Assembly (NCBI GenBank): GCA_901472405.1 | Contig: LR590463.1 | Span: forward strand, 4,402,001-4,466,000 | Length of the DNA stretch: 64,000 nt | From: Serratia rubidaea | Lineage (GTDB): Bacteria > Pseudomonadota > Gammaproteobacteria > Enterobacterales > Enterobacteriaceae | Reading direction: 5' to 3' | Part shown: positions 36,184 to 46,312 of the stretch, one piece after another | Numbering within the stretch: position 1 is the first letter of the stretch | How the letters are laid out: the number at the start of each line of letters is the position of its first letter | Made by a program: the position numbers and the translations under genes | The notes under the pieces: generated by a model | Database searches by the model: none | What the model was told of the DNA's origin: nothing | What the model saw: only the letters and a program-made list of their open reading frames with translations

Positions 36184-36908
36184 ATGGCAACACTCATCGC
36201 AGAAAATCTGGCGAAAGCCTACAAGGGCCGTAAAGTCGTTGAAGACGTCAGCCTGAAAGTGAACTCCGGCGAAATCGTCGGGTTGCTGGGGCCGAACGGC
36301 GCGGGTAAAACCACCACCTTCTACATGGTGGTCGGCATCGTGCAGCGCGACGCCGGACGCATCGTCATCGATGACGAAGACATCAGCATCCTGCCGCTGC
36401 ACGCGCGCGCGCGCCGCGGCATTGGCTATCTGCCGCAGGAAGCCTCAATCTTCCGTCGCCTGAGCGTCTACGACAACCTGATGGCGGTGCTGGAAATCCG
36501 CGACGATCTGAGCAGCGAACAACGCGCCGACCGGGCCAACGAGCTGATGGAAGAGTTCCATATCACCCATCTGCGCGACAGCCTGGGCCAGGCGCTGTCC
36601 GGCGGTGAACGCCGCCGCGTCGAAATTGCCCGCGCGCTGGCCGCCAACCCAAAATTCATCCTGTTGGACGAACCGTTCGCCGGGGTTGACCCGATTTCCG
36701 TTATCGATATTAAAAAAATCATCGAGCACCTGCGCGACAGCGGCCTGGGCGTGCTGATCACCGACCATAACGTGCGTGAAACGCTGGACGTCTGTGAACG
36801 CGCCTATATCGTCAGCCAGGGGCAGCTGATCGCCACGGCACGCCGGAAGAGATTCTGAGCGATGAACAGGTGAAACGCGTTTATCTGGGCGAAGAATTCC
36901 GCCTGTAA
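36184..36908 (+). CDS. lptB: LPS export ABC transporter ATPase LptB (frameshifted at the 3' end)
   Basis: ATPase that powers LPS extraction by LptB2FGC. Walker [10 protein letters not shown] (about 36-44), signature [15 protein letters not shown], Walker [14 protein letters not shown], switch His in [10 protein letters not shown]. Near 36833 one C is missing (GCCCACGGC read as GCCACGGC); the normal C-terminus [20 protein letters not shown] then runs in the next frame to the stop at 36906-36908. 241 residues when repaired. Essential gene, so an artefact. Confidence 0.94.
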
Positions 36909-36959
36909 TGCCCTGCGTCAGCGATACGCAGCGGTTAACGGAAAAATAGAAAGAACATT

Positions 36960-38393
36960 ATGAAGCAAGGTTTGCAACTCAGGCTCAGCCAACAATTGGC
37001 GATGACTCCCCAGCTGCAGCAGGCGATCCGTCTGCTGCAGCTGTCTACGCTTGAGCTTCAGCAAGAGATCCAACTGGCGTTAGAGAGCAACCCGCTGCTT
37101 GAGCAAACCGACCCGCACGACGAGATCGACGCGCAAGAAAGCGCCGACACCGAAGGTCTGGATACCCGCGAAGCGCTGGAGCAGAAGGATATGCCGGACG
37201 AACTGCCGCTGGACGCCACCTGGGATGAAATCTACACCGCCGGCACGCCATCGGGCACCGGCACCGATTACCGCGATGACGAACTGCCGGTCTACCAGGG
37301 GGAAACCACCCAGACGCTGCAGGATTACCTGATGTGGCAGGTGGATCTGACGCCGTTTTCCGATACGACGCCGCCATCGCCACCTCGATCGTCGACGCCG
37401 TCGACGACACCGGCTATCTCACCGTGTCGTTGGAAGATATTCTGGAAAGCGTCGGCGACGCAGACGTCACGCTGGAAGAAGTGGAGGCGGTGCTCAAGCG
37501 GGTGCAGCGTTTCGACCCGATCGGCGTCGCGGCGCGCGATCTGCGCGACTGTCTGCTGATCCAGCTGTCCCAATACGCCAAAGAAACGCCTTTCCTCGCC
37601 GAAGCCCGGCTGATCATCAGCGACCATCTGGATCTGCTGGCCAACCACGACTTTCGCAGCCTGATGCGATCAACCCGGCTAAAAGAAGATACACTGAAAG
37701 AAGCGATGCTGCTGATTCAGTCGCTCGACCCGCGCCCGGGGCAATCTATCAATACCGGCGAGTCGGAATATGTCATTCCCGACGTGCTGGTGCGCAAGGT
37801 GCACAACCGCTGGACGGTCGAACTGAATGCCGACAGCATTCCGCGTCTGAAGATCAACCAGCACTATGCCGCACTGGGCAACAGCTCGCGTAACGAAGCC
37901 GACGGCCAGTTTATCCGCAGTAACCTGCAGGAAGCGAAATGGCTGATCAAAAGCCTGGAAAGCCGTAACGATACGCTGTTGAAGGTGACGCGCTGCATCG
38001 TCGAGCAGCAGGAGGCGTTCTTTGAACAAGGTGAAGAGTTTATGAAGCCCATGGTGCTGGCGGATATCGCCCAGGCCGTGGAGATGCATGAATCGACGAT
38101 TTCACGCGTGACCACGCAGAAATTCCTGCACAGCCCGCGCGGCATCTTCGAACTGAAATATTTCTTCTCCAGCCACGTCAACACCGACAGCGGCGGCGAG
38201 GCATCCTCCACGGCGATCCGCGCGCTGGTGAAGAAATTAATCGCGGCGGAAAACCCCGCCAAAACCGCTTAGCGACAGTAAACTGGCCACCCTGCTTGCC
38301 GATCAGGGCATCATGGTGGCGCGGCGCACCGTCGCCAAGTACCGAGAGTCTTTGTCCATCCCGCCGTCGAACCAGCGTAAACAGTTGGTTTGA
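36960..38393 (+). CDS. rpoN: RNA polymerase sigma-54 factor RpoN (frameshifted)
   Basis: Sigma-54, which needs AAA+ activators such as NtrC to open promoters. Region I ([27 protein letters not shown]) binds activators; the core-binding region is in the middle; the C-terminal HTH and the RpoN box [12 protein letters not shown] contact the -12 and -24 elements. Two breaks: a missing C near 37363 (FSDTDAAIA) and an extra A near 38262 (NPAKPLSDSK). About 477 residues when repaired. Followed by hpf. Confidence 0.94.
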
Positions 38394-38416
38394 CCTCAAT
38401 AGAGAAGGAAGACATT

Positions 38417-38704
38417 ATGCAGCTCAACATTACCGGACACCACATCGACATCACCGAGCCGTTGCGTGAGTTCGTCAATACCAAGTTCGCCAAGCTCGAA
38501 CAGTATTTCGACCGCATTAACCAGGTTTATGTCGTGCTCACCGTGGAAAAAGTGCAGCAGATTGCGGAAGCAACGGTGCACGTGAATGGAGGCGAGTTGC
38601 ACGCCACCTCGGAAAAAGAAGATATGTATGCTGCAATTGACTGCCTGATTGATAAACTGGCGCGGCAATTGAACAAACATAAAGACAAATTGAAGCAACA
38701 CTGA
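38417..38704 (+). CDS. hpf: Ribosome hibernation promoting factor HPF (short form)
   Basis: Binds the 30S subunit in stationary phase and promotes 100S dimers. 95 residues from the ATG at 38417 (MQLNITGHHIDITEPLREFV), the short gamma-proteobacterial form without the dimerising C-terminal domain. Start supported by AGAAGGAAG upstream. Lies between rpoN and ptsN as in E. coli. Confidence 0.95.
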   Translation: MQLNITGHHIDITEPLREFVNTKFAKLEQYFDRINQVYVVLTVEKVQQIAEATVHVNGGELHATSEKEDMYAAIDCLIDKLARQLNKHKDKLKQH

Positions 38705-38766
38705 CAATCTGGGCCGCTACCGTCCGCGGCAGCGGCCCGCACGTAGCCTTCGTGCTACCGGCTGCC

Positions 38767-38800
38767 ATCGGCGCGTTATTCCGCGGAATAACGCGCCGAT
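38767..38800. repeat. 34-bp perfect palindrome between hpf and ptsN
   Basis: ATCGGCGCGTTATTCCG and its exact reverse complement abut with no spacer, giving a 34-base palindrome that could form a hairpin in RNA or a cruciform in DNA. A second hairpin (GGGCCGCT / AGCGGCCC, 38711-38738) lies just before. There is no T-run, so it is not a standard terminator. Confidence 0.8.
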
Positions 38801-38930
38801 AAGCCATCAGGGTTTAACAGACGAAAAATCGCCTCGTTAAGCAACGACGTCGCACAGCGTTTGGCGGCAGAACACCGCCGCCAAACCAGCGCTAAGCAAG
38901 CTTAAGCGTGTGATTTTAAGTGAAGATGAG

Positions 38931-39392
38931 ATGAACGACGAAATAATGCAATTAAGCTCGGTGCTCAACATCGAGTGCACCAGAAGCTCGGTACACTGCA
39001 ACAGCAAGAAACGCGCTCTGGAAATTATCAGCGAACTGGCAGCCAAACAGCTCAACCTGCCGCCGCAGGTGGTGTTTGACGCGGTTCTCACCCGTGAACG
39101 CATGGGCAGTACCGGTATCGGCAACGGTATCGCGATCCCTCATGGCAAGCTGGAAGAGGACACACTGCGGGCCGTTGGCGTGTTTATCCGTCTCGACCAA
39201 CCTATCGCCTTCGACGCCATCGACAACCAGCCGGTCGACCTGCTGTTTGCCCTGCTGGTGCCGGCCGACCAGTGCAAGACCCATCTGCACACGCTGTCGC
39301 TGGTTGCCAAGCGTCTGGCCGATAAAACCGTCTGCCGCCGCCTGCGCGCCGCGCAGAGCGACGAAGAACTTTATCAGATCATTACGGAATAA
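38931..39392 (+). CDS. ptsN: Nitrogen-regulatory PTS EIIA component PtsN
   Basis: EIIA-Ntr, phosphate acceptor from NPr; controls K+ transport and the sensor KdpD. 153 residues from the ATG at 38931 (MNDEIMQLSSVLN); a GTG seven codons earlier is possible. The active-site His is in GNGIAIPHGKLEED (about residue 71). The rest (PVDLLFALLVPADQCKTHLHTLSLVAKRL) is highly conserved. Confidence 0.95.
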   Translation: MNDEIMQLSSVLNIECTRSSVHCNSKKRALEIISELAAKQLNLPPQVVFDAVLTRERMGSTGIGNGIAIPHGKLEEDTLRAVGVFIRLDQPIAFDAIDNQPVDLLFALLVPADQCKTHLHTLSLVAKRLADKTVCRRLRAAQSDEELYQIITE

Positions 39393-39519
39393 GCGGTTGC
39401 CGGCGTGACTTCCGCCGGCGATAACGATACTGTTTGTCTGTCATGGATCCCGGCCGTCGCCGGGCTTATATTTCCAACGGCGGCATAAACGCCGCTGAGA
39501 TGCCAGGGGGAGTTGCCAC

Positions 39520-40375
39520 ATGGTGCTGATGATTGTCAGCGGCCGTTCCGGTTCAGGGAAATCCGTCGCCTTGCGGGCGCTGGAAGATATGGGTTTTTAC
39601 TGCGTTGATAACCTGCCCGTGGTGCTGCTGCCGGAGCTGGCCAAAACGCTGGCGGAACGCAACAGCTCCGCGGCGGTCAGCATCGACGTGCGTAATATGC
39701 CGGAGTCACCGGAAGTGTTCGAATATGCGATGACGCAACTGCCGGACAGCTTCTCCCCGCAACTGCTGTTCCTGGACGCCGACCGCAATACGCTGATCCG
39801 CCGTTACAGCGACACCCGCCGCCTGCACCCGCTGTCGAGCAAAAACCTGTCGCTGGAAAGCGCCATCGATGAAGAGAGCGACCTGCTGGAGCCGCTGCGC
39901 TCGCGCGCCGATCTGATTATCGACACCTCCGAAATGTCGGTGCATGAGCTGGCGGAGATGCTGCGCACCCGCCTGCTGGGCAAACGCGAACGCGAGCTGA
40001 CCATGGTGTTTGAGTCCTTCGGCTTCAAACACGGCATTCCCATCGATGCCGATTACGTGTTCGACGTCCGCTTCCTGCCGAACCCGCACTGGGATCCGAA
40101 GCTGCGCCCGATGACCGGCCTGGACAAGCCGGTGGCGTCGTTCCTGGATCGCCATACCGAAGTGCATAACTTTATCTACCAGACGCGCAGCTACCTGGAA
40201 CAATGGCTGCCGATGCTGGAAACCAACAACCGCAGCTATCTGACGGTCGCCATCGGCTGTACCGGCGGTAAACACCGTTCGGTGTACGTGGCCGAACAGC
40301 TGGCGGACTATTTCCGCTCGCGCGGCAAGAACGTGCAGTCGCGCCACCGCACGCTGGAAAAAACGCAAGCAATGA
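39520..40375 (+). CDS. rapZ: RNase adapter protein RapZ (frameshift at the last codons)
   Basis: RNA-binding adaptor that senses glucosamine-6-phosphate and guides RNase E to the small RNA GlmZ. P-loop GRSGSGKS at residues 8-15; C-terminal sensing domain with [16 protein letters not shown]. In the raw sequence the frame runs on into npr through a run of six A (40358-40363). With five A it reads LEKRKQ and stops at 40373-40375, the normal RapZ end (284 residues). AGGGGGAG precedes the ATG. Confidence 0.94.
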
Positions 40376-40644
40376 CCATCAAACAAACGGTAGAAATCAA
40401 GAACCGGCTGGGCATGCACGCCCGCCCGGCGATGAAGCTGTTTGAACTGGTGCAGAGCTTTGACGCCGAAGTGATTCTGCGTAACGACAGCGGCACCGAA
40501 GCCGAGGCCAGCAGCGTGATTGCGCTGCTGATGCTGGACTCCGCCCAGGGCCGGCATATTGAAGTCGAAGCCAGCGGACCGCAGGCCCAGCAGGCGCTGG
40601 ATGCGGTGATCGCGCTGTTTAATTCCGGCTTCGACGAAGATTAA
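40372..40644 (+). CDS. npr: HPr-like phosphocarrier NPr
   Basis: Phosphocarrier between EI-Ntr (PtsP) and PtsN. 90 residues from the ATG at 40372 ([19 protein letters not shown]), phospho-acceptor His16. The start overlaps the corrected rapZ stop (ATGA), as in relatives. The apparent in-frame joining to rapZ comes from one extra A and is not a real fusion. Last gene of the rpoN-hpf-ptsN-rapZ-npr cluster. Confidence 0.94.
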   Translation: MTIKQTVEIKNRLGMHARPAMKLFELVQSFDAEVILRNDSGTEAEASSVIALLMLDSAQGRHIEVEASGPQAQQALDAVIALFNSGFDED

Positions 40645-40668
40645 GCGTCGGACGCGCCTTTGGATCGT

Positions 40669-41109
40669 TTACCCGGAATATGCCGCATATCCGGGTACAA
40701 CAGCCCTTAACAGGCTGTCTAACAAAATGAAGAGCGATCCAGAGATGATGATCGACAGCTCGATGATATGCAGCATGTAATACTTTTTTATCCAGACGAT
40801 CAGCTCATTCGGCAACGTGTTGAAATAGTCATATGACTCGGCGGGGAGCCGATAACCTTTCTTACCTGGCCCAATCTTTTTCCCTAGTAACACCTGCCTC
40901 ATAAATCTCACCAGTAAAAAGCTGGTGAAAAAACCGCCATGATAAAAAACGGTATAAACATCAGGCATCGGCAGAGCGCGGGACAGGTAGCCCGATACGA
41001 TTGTTTCGTATTTCTTTTTCGTTACGCCGAAGTACAGCATGATAAATATAAAAAAACCAATGCCCGAAAATACCAGCACCGAGCCAATCAACATCAAATA
41101 AAAGCTCAT
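40669..41109 (-). CDS. Small membrane protein, possible immunity partner of the upstream glycine-zipper protein
   Basis: 146 residues, not recognised. Hydrophobic segments at about 5-28 (LMLIGSVLVFSGIGFFIFIM) and about 110-137 (LHIIELSIIISGSLFILLDSL), with a possible third around 55-70. A basic loop lies between. The ATG at 41109 overlaps the stop of the upstream gene (ATGA), so the two are coupled and probably act together. Composition is less GC-rich than the flanking core genes. Its place directly after a toxin-like protein suggests immunity, which is inference only. Confidence 0.7.
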   Translation of the reverse strand: MSFYLMLIGSVLVFSGIGFFIFIMLYFGVTKKKYETIVSGYLSRALPMPDVYTVFYHGGFFTSFLLVRFMRQVLLGKKIGPGKKGYRLPAESYDYFNTLPNELIVWIKKYYMLHIIELSIIISGSLFILLDSLLRAVVPGYAAYSG

Positions 41110-42166
41110 CACGCCCTATCCTCTGTTACTTTAAAAGCATGTCTGCAACAAAAAGCTCCACCTTTCTCACCGATATATTCCCCTGCGCCACCACCTGCCA
41201 AACCGCCTGCCGTACCACCGATAATCGCACAGGCCAACCCGGCCGCCCCTCCTGCTGGAGCGCTGATAATCCCCAATGCCGTACAAACTCCAACACCAAC
41301 CAAGCTTCCCAGGGCTCCGCCATATATTCCTCCGACAGTGCCCGCACCAAAAGCACCATACCCTGTTAACGCCACCCGCGTACATTCCTTCTCACGACCA
41401 AGGGTACAAGCATGATAAATATCATTGGTCGTGCTGGTTCCGGAGAGCGCTATACCAATCCAGCCCGCACCTTTCATAAACTTTACCGCCTTACCGGCGC
41501 CCTCGAGGTAGCTCGAGTAGCCTTTTATTGCCCCAACGCCCACCGTTGACCACTCATGCACGATGGAACGGCTGGAGAGGTTCAGCGCACGCTTGATGCT
41601 CTCATAGGGACGCAGGTTAAGGATGTTGCGCGTGAGCCGGCTAAAAATCGGTTTATCCAGCAGGATTTTCAACTCATTAAACAGCCGCTGCCTTTCAACA
41701 AAAAACTGCTGGCCAATCAGCGTCCCCTGAGTCCGGAACTGATTTTGGTAGCTGGCCTCGATCTGTTTAAGGAGTTTTTCGATGCGCATAAAATACTGCT
41801 TGCCGGCATCGCTGGCTATTCCCATTCCCCGGCTGGTGCCGTTAAGTATGGTCGCAATGGCGACATAATGACGCTGGAGGAAATCTGCCTGCTCAACGTT
41901 AATCGGCTCCATCGCCCGGTTAACCGTCCGCTTTTGCCTGATATAACTGCCGTAACAACGCATCCTGACGTGTATGCTCAGGATCGGCAACAATCACTAT
42001 CTGCCCGGGCTTCAGCCACGGCGTATCGGCATTAAGCTACATAAAAATAGCGGGCAGCGGCGCTGCGTGGGTTGGCAAACAGCAGACGTCCTTGAAAGGC
42101 TAACGAACCCGGCGTTTCAACAACGCAGTAACCGGGTTCAACAGGTCGGAGGGAAAAAGCGGCCAT
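41109..42166 (-). CDS. LysM-like, glycine-zipper protein (frameshifted), putative toxin/effector
   Basis: About 352 residues when repaired. The ATG at 42166 with AGGAG upstream reads MAAFSLRPVEPGYCVVETPG; a first break near 42040 leads to NADTPWLKPGQIVIVADPEH, a LysM-like strand pattern, and a second near 41929 (extra G) to the long uninterrupted part MEPINVEQADFLQRHYVAIATIL. A helical middle (about 110-230) includes KRALNLSSRSIVHEWSTVG. The C-terminal 90 residues are a glycine zipper (GAFGAGTVGGIYGGALG, GGTAGGLAGGGAG) that could insert in membranes. No family name is certain. Overlaps the small membrane protein gene. Lower GC than flanks suggests transfer. Confidence 0.68.
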
Positions 42167-42274
42167 CTTGTGACTCCTGTCAGCAAAGAGAGCCTTTGAT
42201 TTTTAAGACCATAGGGCCGCCGGTCAATGTGCAAACGGCGCGTTCGTGAAGCCGGACACTCAGAAATAACCGGT

Positions 42275-44198
42275 TTATATCCGGCTCAGGCAATCCAGCG
42301 CCACCGCCTTAAAGCTGGCGAAATCACTGCTGCCCAGCAGCCGGCTCATCGACCGCTCGCGGACAAAGGTGACAAACAGCTCATAAATCGCCATCGCCTC
42401 TTCATAGTCGCTTTTGCTGATCGCCAGCAGGAAGATCACGTGCGCCATTTCGCCGTCGCCCCAGTCGATGCCCTGCGGCGCCAGCAGCGTCACCACCACG
42501 GTTTTCTTCGCCAGCAGCCCCAGCGAGTGCGGCAAGGCGATACCCTCCCCGAGCAGGGTGGACACGATGGCTTCACGCTCAACCACCGAGGGATAAAAAT
42601 CCTCGCCGACATAGCCTTCCTGCTCCAGCTGCGCGCACACCCTGCGGAACAGCTGCTCCTGAGTCAGCGGTTCATTCACCACCATAAAGTGGTTGGCGTC
42701 GAAGAACTTTTCCAGCATATACGGCTTGGTGCGGTCCACCAGCACCAGCTTGCCCAGCTGCTCCAGCTGATACTCGGTCGGGAACGGCGACATCACCACC
42801 ACCGGCTTGTTCTTCTCGCTGACGCGGGCGTTGGAAATCACAAAATCTTCGTCGATATGCGGCAGTATTTCGTAATCGCGCAGCGAAACGGTGCGCGTCA
42901 CCACCAGCTGCGGATACTTGCGGGCGATTTGCGCCTGAATCATACGCACCGTCGAGTTGCCGGTGTCGCACACCAGCATCACCTGCGGATGACGCTCATA
43001 GCCGATGTTGTAATGCCGCTCCAGCCCGACGCCGATATGCAGCACCAGATAGCCGATCTCGTTCTCGCTCAGCGTGTAGGGGGTATATTTTCCCCAGCTG
43101 GAGACCGCCGCCAGCGTCACGTCGTAGGCCATCGGGTAGTGCTGCTTGATATTGGTCAGCAGCGGATTGGGAATATTAATCTGGTATTTCACCCGGGGTG
43201 ATCATGGTCTTGATATGGGTGAGCAGATCGGCGCGCAGCTGCTTATCGCCCTGCAGATTGTAGTTATAGTGGGTGTTGATATAAGACAGGATGTAATCCA
43301 CCAGCGCTTCTTCATCGTCGGCGTTGATTTCGGTCGGCCGCACCTCCTGCACCCGCCGCGCGGCGATATTCACCCGCAGATACGCCTCTTCGGCCGCCGA
43401 AACCTCTTTACCGGCGGCCTTGCTCAGCTCGCCCGCCAGCCAGGTCGACGCCTTGCGCACCGCCTCATCGCCGTCTTCCACATCAAACTCCGGCAGCGGG
43501 TAGCCGTCGCTGATGCGCTTGAGCGCCACGGCGCAGTAGAAAATCAGGTACTGTTCACCCTTGTCCGTCAGGCGGACATTGTATTGCGACAGTAGCGGAT
43601 GCAGCAGGCCGGCGAAGGTCGCCACCTGCGGCTGCAGCAGGATATCGTTGTTCAGCAGCGGATTTTCCGCGTCCTCCTGATCCAGCTGGAACAGCAGATC
43701 GGTCAGGCAGGCGCGAATCGCCATTTCGGCGCCGAACAGCTTCATACCGTAGCGCGGTTTGGTTTCAATGGTTAGCTGGTAACCGGCCAGCCGCTCTCTC
43801 ACCTCAGCCATGTCGTTTTGCAGGGTACCGCGGCTGACAAACCACTCATCGGCCAGATCTTCCAGCTTCAGAGAAAACGCTGAGGTCAGAAAACGCACCA
43901 GCAGGGCATGCACGCGCTCCTGCGCGCTGCGCGGCGTCACATGCTTTCTGCGCTCCTGCAGCTGCAGCGCGTTGAACAACTTGGCGTCGTCCACCTGCAG
44001 CCGATAGCCCGCGCCGCGGCTGTGTACAAAACGGGCGCCGTATTTTTCCAAAATATCATTCAGTGCCGTGATATCCGCACGCACCGTCCGGGTGGAAACC
44101 GCCAGGCGTTTCGCCAGTTCATCCTGCGGCAGGGTTTCCGATTGCAACGCATCAAACAGATAAGCTAAACGAGGATAAGGAAATCTCACCATTGTCAT
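42275..44198 (-). CDS. BglG/MtlR-type PRD transcriptional activator with EIIB and EIIA modules (frameshifted)
   Basis: About 640 residues when repaired. N-terminal HTH (LAKRLAVSTRTVRADITALNDIL), a second helical DNA-binding part, two PRD domains (about 185-400, with the conserved His of the PRDs, for example LVLHIGVGLERHYN), an EIIB-Gat-like module with Cys in VMLVCDTGNSTVRMIQ, and a C-terminal EIIA module with GIALPHSLGL. One extra C near 43195 (ACCCGGGTG read as ACCCCGGGTG) splits it. Such regulators are switched by PTS phosphorylation. It lies at the end of the accessory operon on the same strand and probably controls it. Confidence 0.85.
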
Positions 44199-44255
44199 TC
44201 CAATGTTAAGCGCCCGCCCCAGCGCGAGGCGGGTCGCGCTAAACCGACCAGAGAG

Positions 44256-45480
44256 TTACTGCGTCGCCGGCGCAAACACCATCTGCGATGGGCTGCCCAC
44301 CGGCGTATATCCTGCAATAAAACTGAGTTTGCCGCTGTGCGGATCCACGGCGAAGCGCGTCACGTTGTCGCTGCGCTGATTGAGCGCGTACAGATAGCGC
44401 CCGCTGGGATCCAGAGTAATCGTGCGCGGGTAATCGCCCCGCGTCCAGGTTTCCGCCACCGGCGTCAGCTCGCCCGCCTTGCCGACGCTAAACTGCGCGG
44501 ATGCTGTTGTGCAACCGGTTGGCGACGTACAGGTGATTGCCGTCCCGGCTCAGCGCCAGCCCGGCGGCGAAGCTGGTGCCCTGATAATCCGCCGGCAGCG
44601 TCGATGCCGCATGCAGCTGGCTCAGCGTGCCCCGCTGCGCGTCAAAGCGGTAGCTGGTCAGCGTGGATGCCTCCTCGTTCACCAGCAGCAGCGTGGCGCC
44701 GTCAGGATGGAAAACGAAATGGCGCGGCCCCGCGCCGGCCGACGAGGCGGCGATCCACGGCGGATCGTTCGGCGTCAGCCGGCCGCTGACGTCGTCAAAA
44801 CGCCACTGATAGATCCGATCCAGCCCCAGATCCGTCGAAAACACAAACTTGCCGCTCGGATCGCTGGCGATCATATGCGCATGCGGCCCGTTATGATCGC
44901 TGACGGCAAAGCTGCCGTTCACCGCCGCCGCCGGCTTGGCCGCGCCGGCCGGCCCCTGCTGCTGCTGCACCGAGCTGGCCGCCGCCAGCCGGCCTTGCGC
45001 ATCCACCGGGAACACCGCCACGCTGCCGCTCTGGTAGTTGGCCACCAGCAGATGGCGGCCGTTCGGCGTCAGGGAAAGGTACACCGGCCCCGCCCCCTGC
45101 GAATCCACCTGATTGAGCGGCGTCAGGCTGCCGTCCTCGGCATTGATGCGCAGCGCGGCAATGGTGCCGTGCTTGCCGTCATCCGCCGTACCGACCTCGC
45201 TGGCGACGTACAGCGTCCTGCCGCGGGCGTCGACCGTCAGCTGGGCGGGATTGGCCAGCGTGCTGACCAGCGTTTTATCGCTCAGCGCGCCGCTGGCGGC
45301 GTCAACGCGTAAGCGGTATACGCCTTCGCCGTTGGGATTGTAGGTGCCGATATAGGCAAAACGGGATGAGGTGGTCGTCATGGCGTCCTCAGCTTGCAGC
45401 GCCGGGCTGGCCATCGCCAGCAGCGCCAGGGATACTGCGCCCAGTAACGGAGCGCTTCGCAGGGTAACCCAGTTTCGCAT
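44256..45480 (-). CDS. Secreted seven-bladed lactonase (6-phosphogluconolactonase-like fold, frameshifted)
   Basis: About 407 residues when repaired. Unlike cytoplasmic Pgl it has a signal peptide (about 1-30, cut near ALQA). Beta-propeller repeats follow: FAYIGTYNPNGEGVYRLRVD, TLYVASEVG, HLLVANYQSGSVAVFPVD, FVFSTDLGLDRIYQW, GPRHFVFHPDG, HLYVANRLHNSI, YLYALNQRSDN. One extra C near 44509 breaks the frame before AQFSVGKAGELTPVAETW. A periplasmic lactonase could open a sugar lactone before uptake by the operon transporter; this is inference from context. Confidence 0.82.
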
Positions 45481-45569
45481 AATTATCCTTGATCCAGGTA
45501 GGGGGCACAGCCGACCACGCCCATTAATACGGGGCGCCGCACGCAGCGGCGCCGTCTTTACGCCGGGGT

Positions 45570-46312
45570 TTAACCCACCAGCTTTTTGGTCATCGCCAAC
45601 AGCGTCTTCACATCCTGCGGGCGGGTATTACCGCTGGCGGAATCAATGATCGAGCTGTAAATGTGCGGGATCACCTGCTTCACGCCGGCGCGCAGCGCAA
45701 TCTCGACGATCTCTTCAAAGTTCTGCAGATCAATGCCGCCGGTCGGCTCCAGCATAAAGTCATGCTCGGCGCAGGCCTGCGCCACATACTGGTATTCGTC
45801 CTTGCACTTCAGGCCGCCCATCGGGAAATACTTGACGGAGCTGCCGCCCATGTCTTTCAGCAGCGCAATGGCGGTTTCCACCGGCACGATACCGTCCGGC
45901 GCCGCGGCGCTCAGCGGCCCGGTCGAGATCTTCACCTGGCCGACGCGGCCGGTCGGCGACACCAGGCCGTTCACCACGCTGTCATTTTGCCCCAGCAGCG
46001 CCCGGCTGGCGCCGACGCCGGTGAATACCTGGTTGACGTGCTGCGGCTGCACCTGCTGCGCAATCAGGCTGACCATCGCCGACTGTTTAGGATCGCCGGC
46101 GCCCAGCCCCCACCGACAGCGCATTGTCGATCAGGGCGCGCATAGCGCTGCATATCCGCCACCGCGCTGGCGACGTCCGGATAGTTCTTGGAGAGCACGC
46201 CGACCAGCACGTGACCTTCCGCCGCGTCGTAGATTTCCTGCGCGTTGTCCTTCGACCCCGCCAATACGTTGAGACAAACGCGGTCACGGTAATAGTTTGG
46301 CTTCAGCTTCAT
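45570..46312 (-). CDS. dgaF: DgaF-type 2-keto-3-deoxy-6-phosphogluconate aldolase (frameshifted)
   Basis: About 247 residues when repaired; belongs to the EF_0839/DgaF aldolase family by recall. DgaF of Salmonella cleaves 2-keto-3-deoxygluconate 6-phosphate to pyruvate and glyceraldehyde 3-phosphate. TIM-barrel elements: CLNVLAGSKDNAQEIYDAAEGHVLVGVLSKNYP, VSLIAQQVQPQHVNQVFTGVG, VKYFPMGGLKCKDEYQYVA (likely Schiff-base Lys region), MLEPTGGIDLQNFEEIV. Two errors lie near 46105-46135 (ALIDNALSVGLGAGDPKQ). Its start overlaps the dgaE-like stop. Confidence 0.86.

Noticed and set aside
40671..40698. Hairpin ACCCGGAATATG/CATATCCGGGT as a terminator of npr
   Set aside because: It lies within the coding end of the small membrane protein on the other strand and has no T-run.
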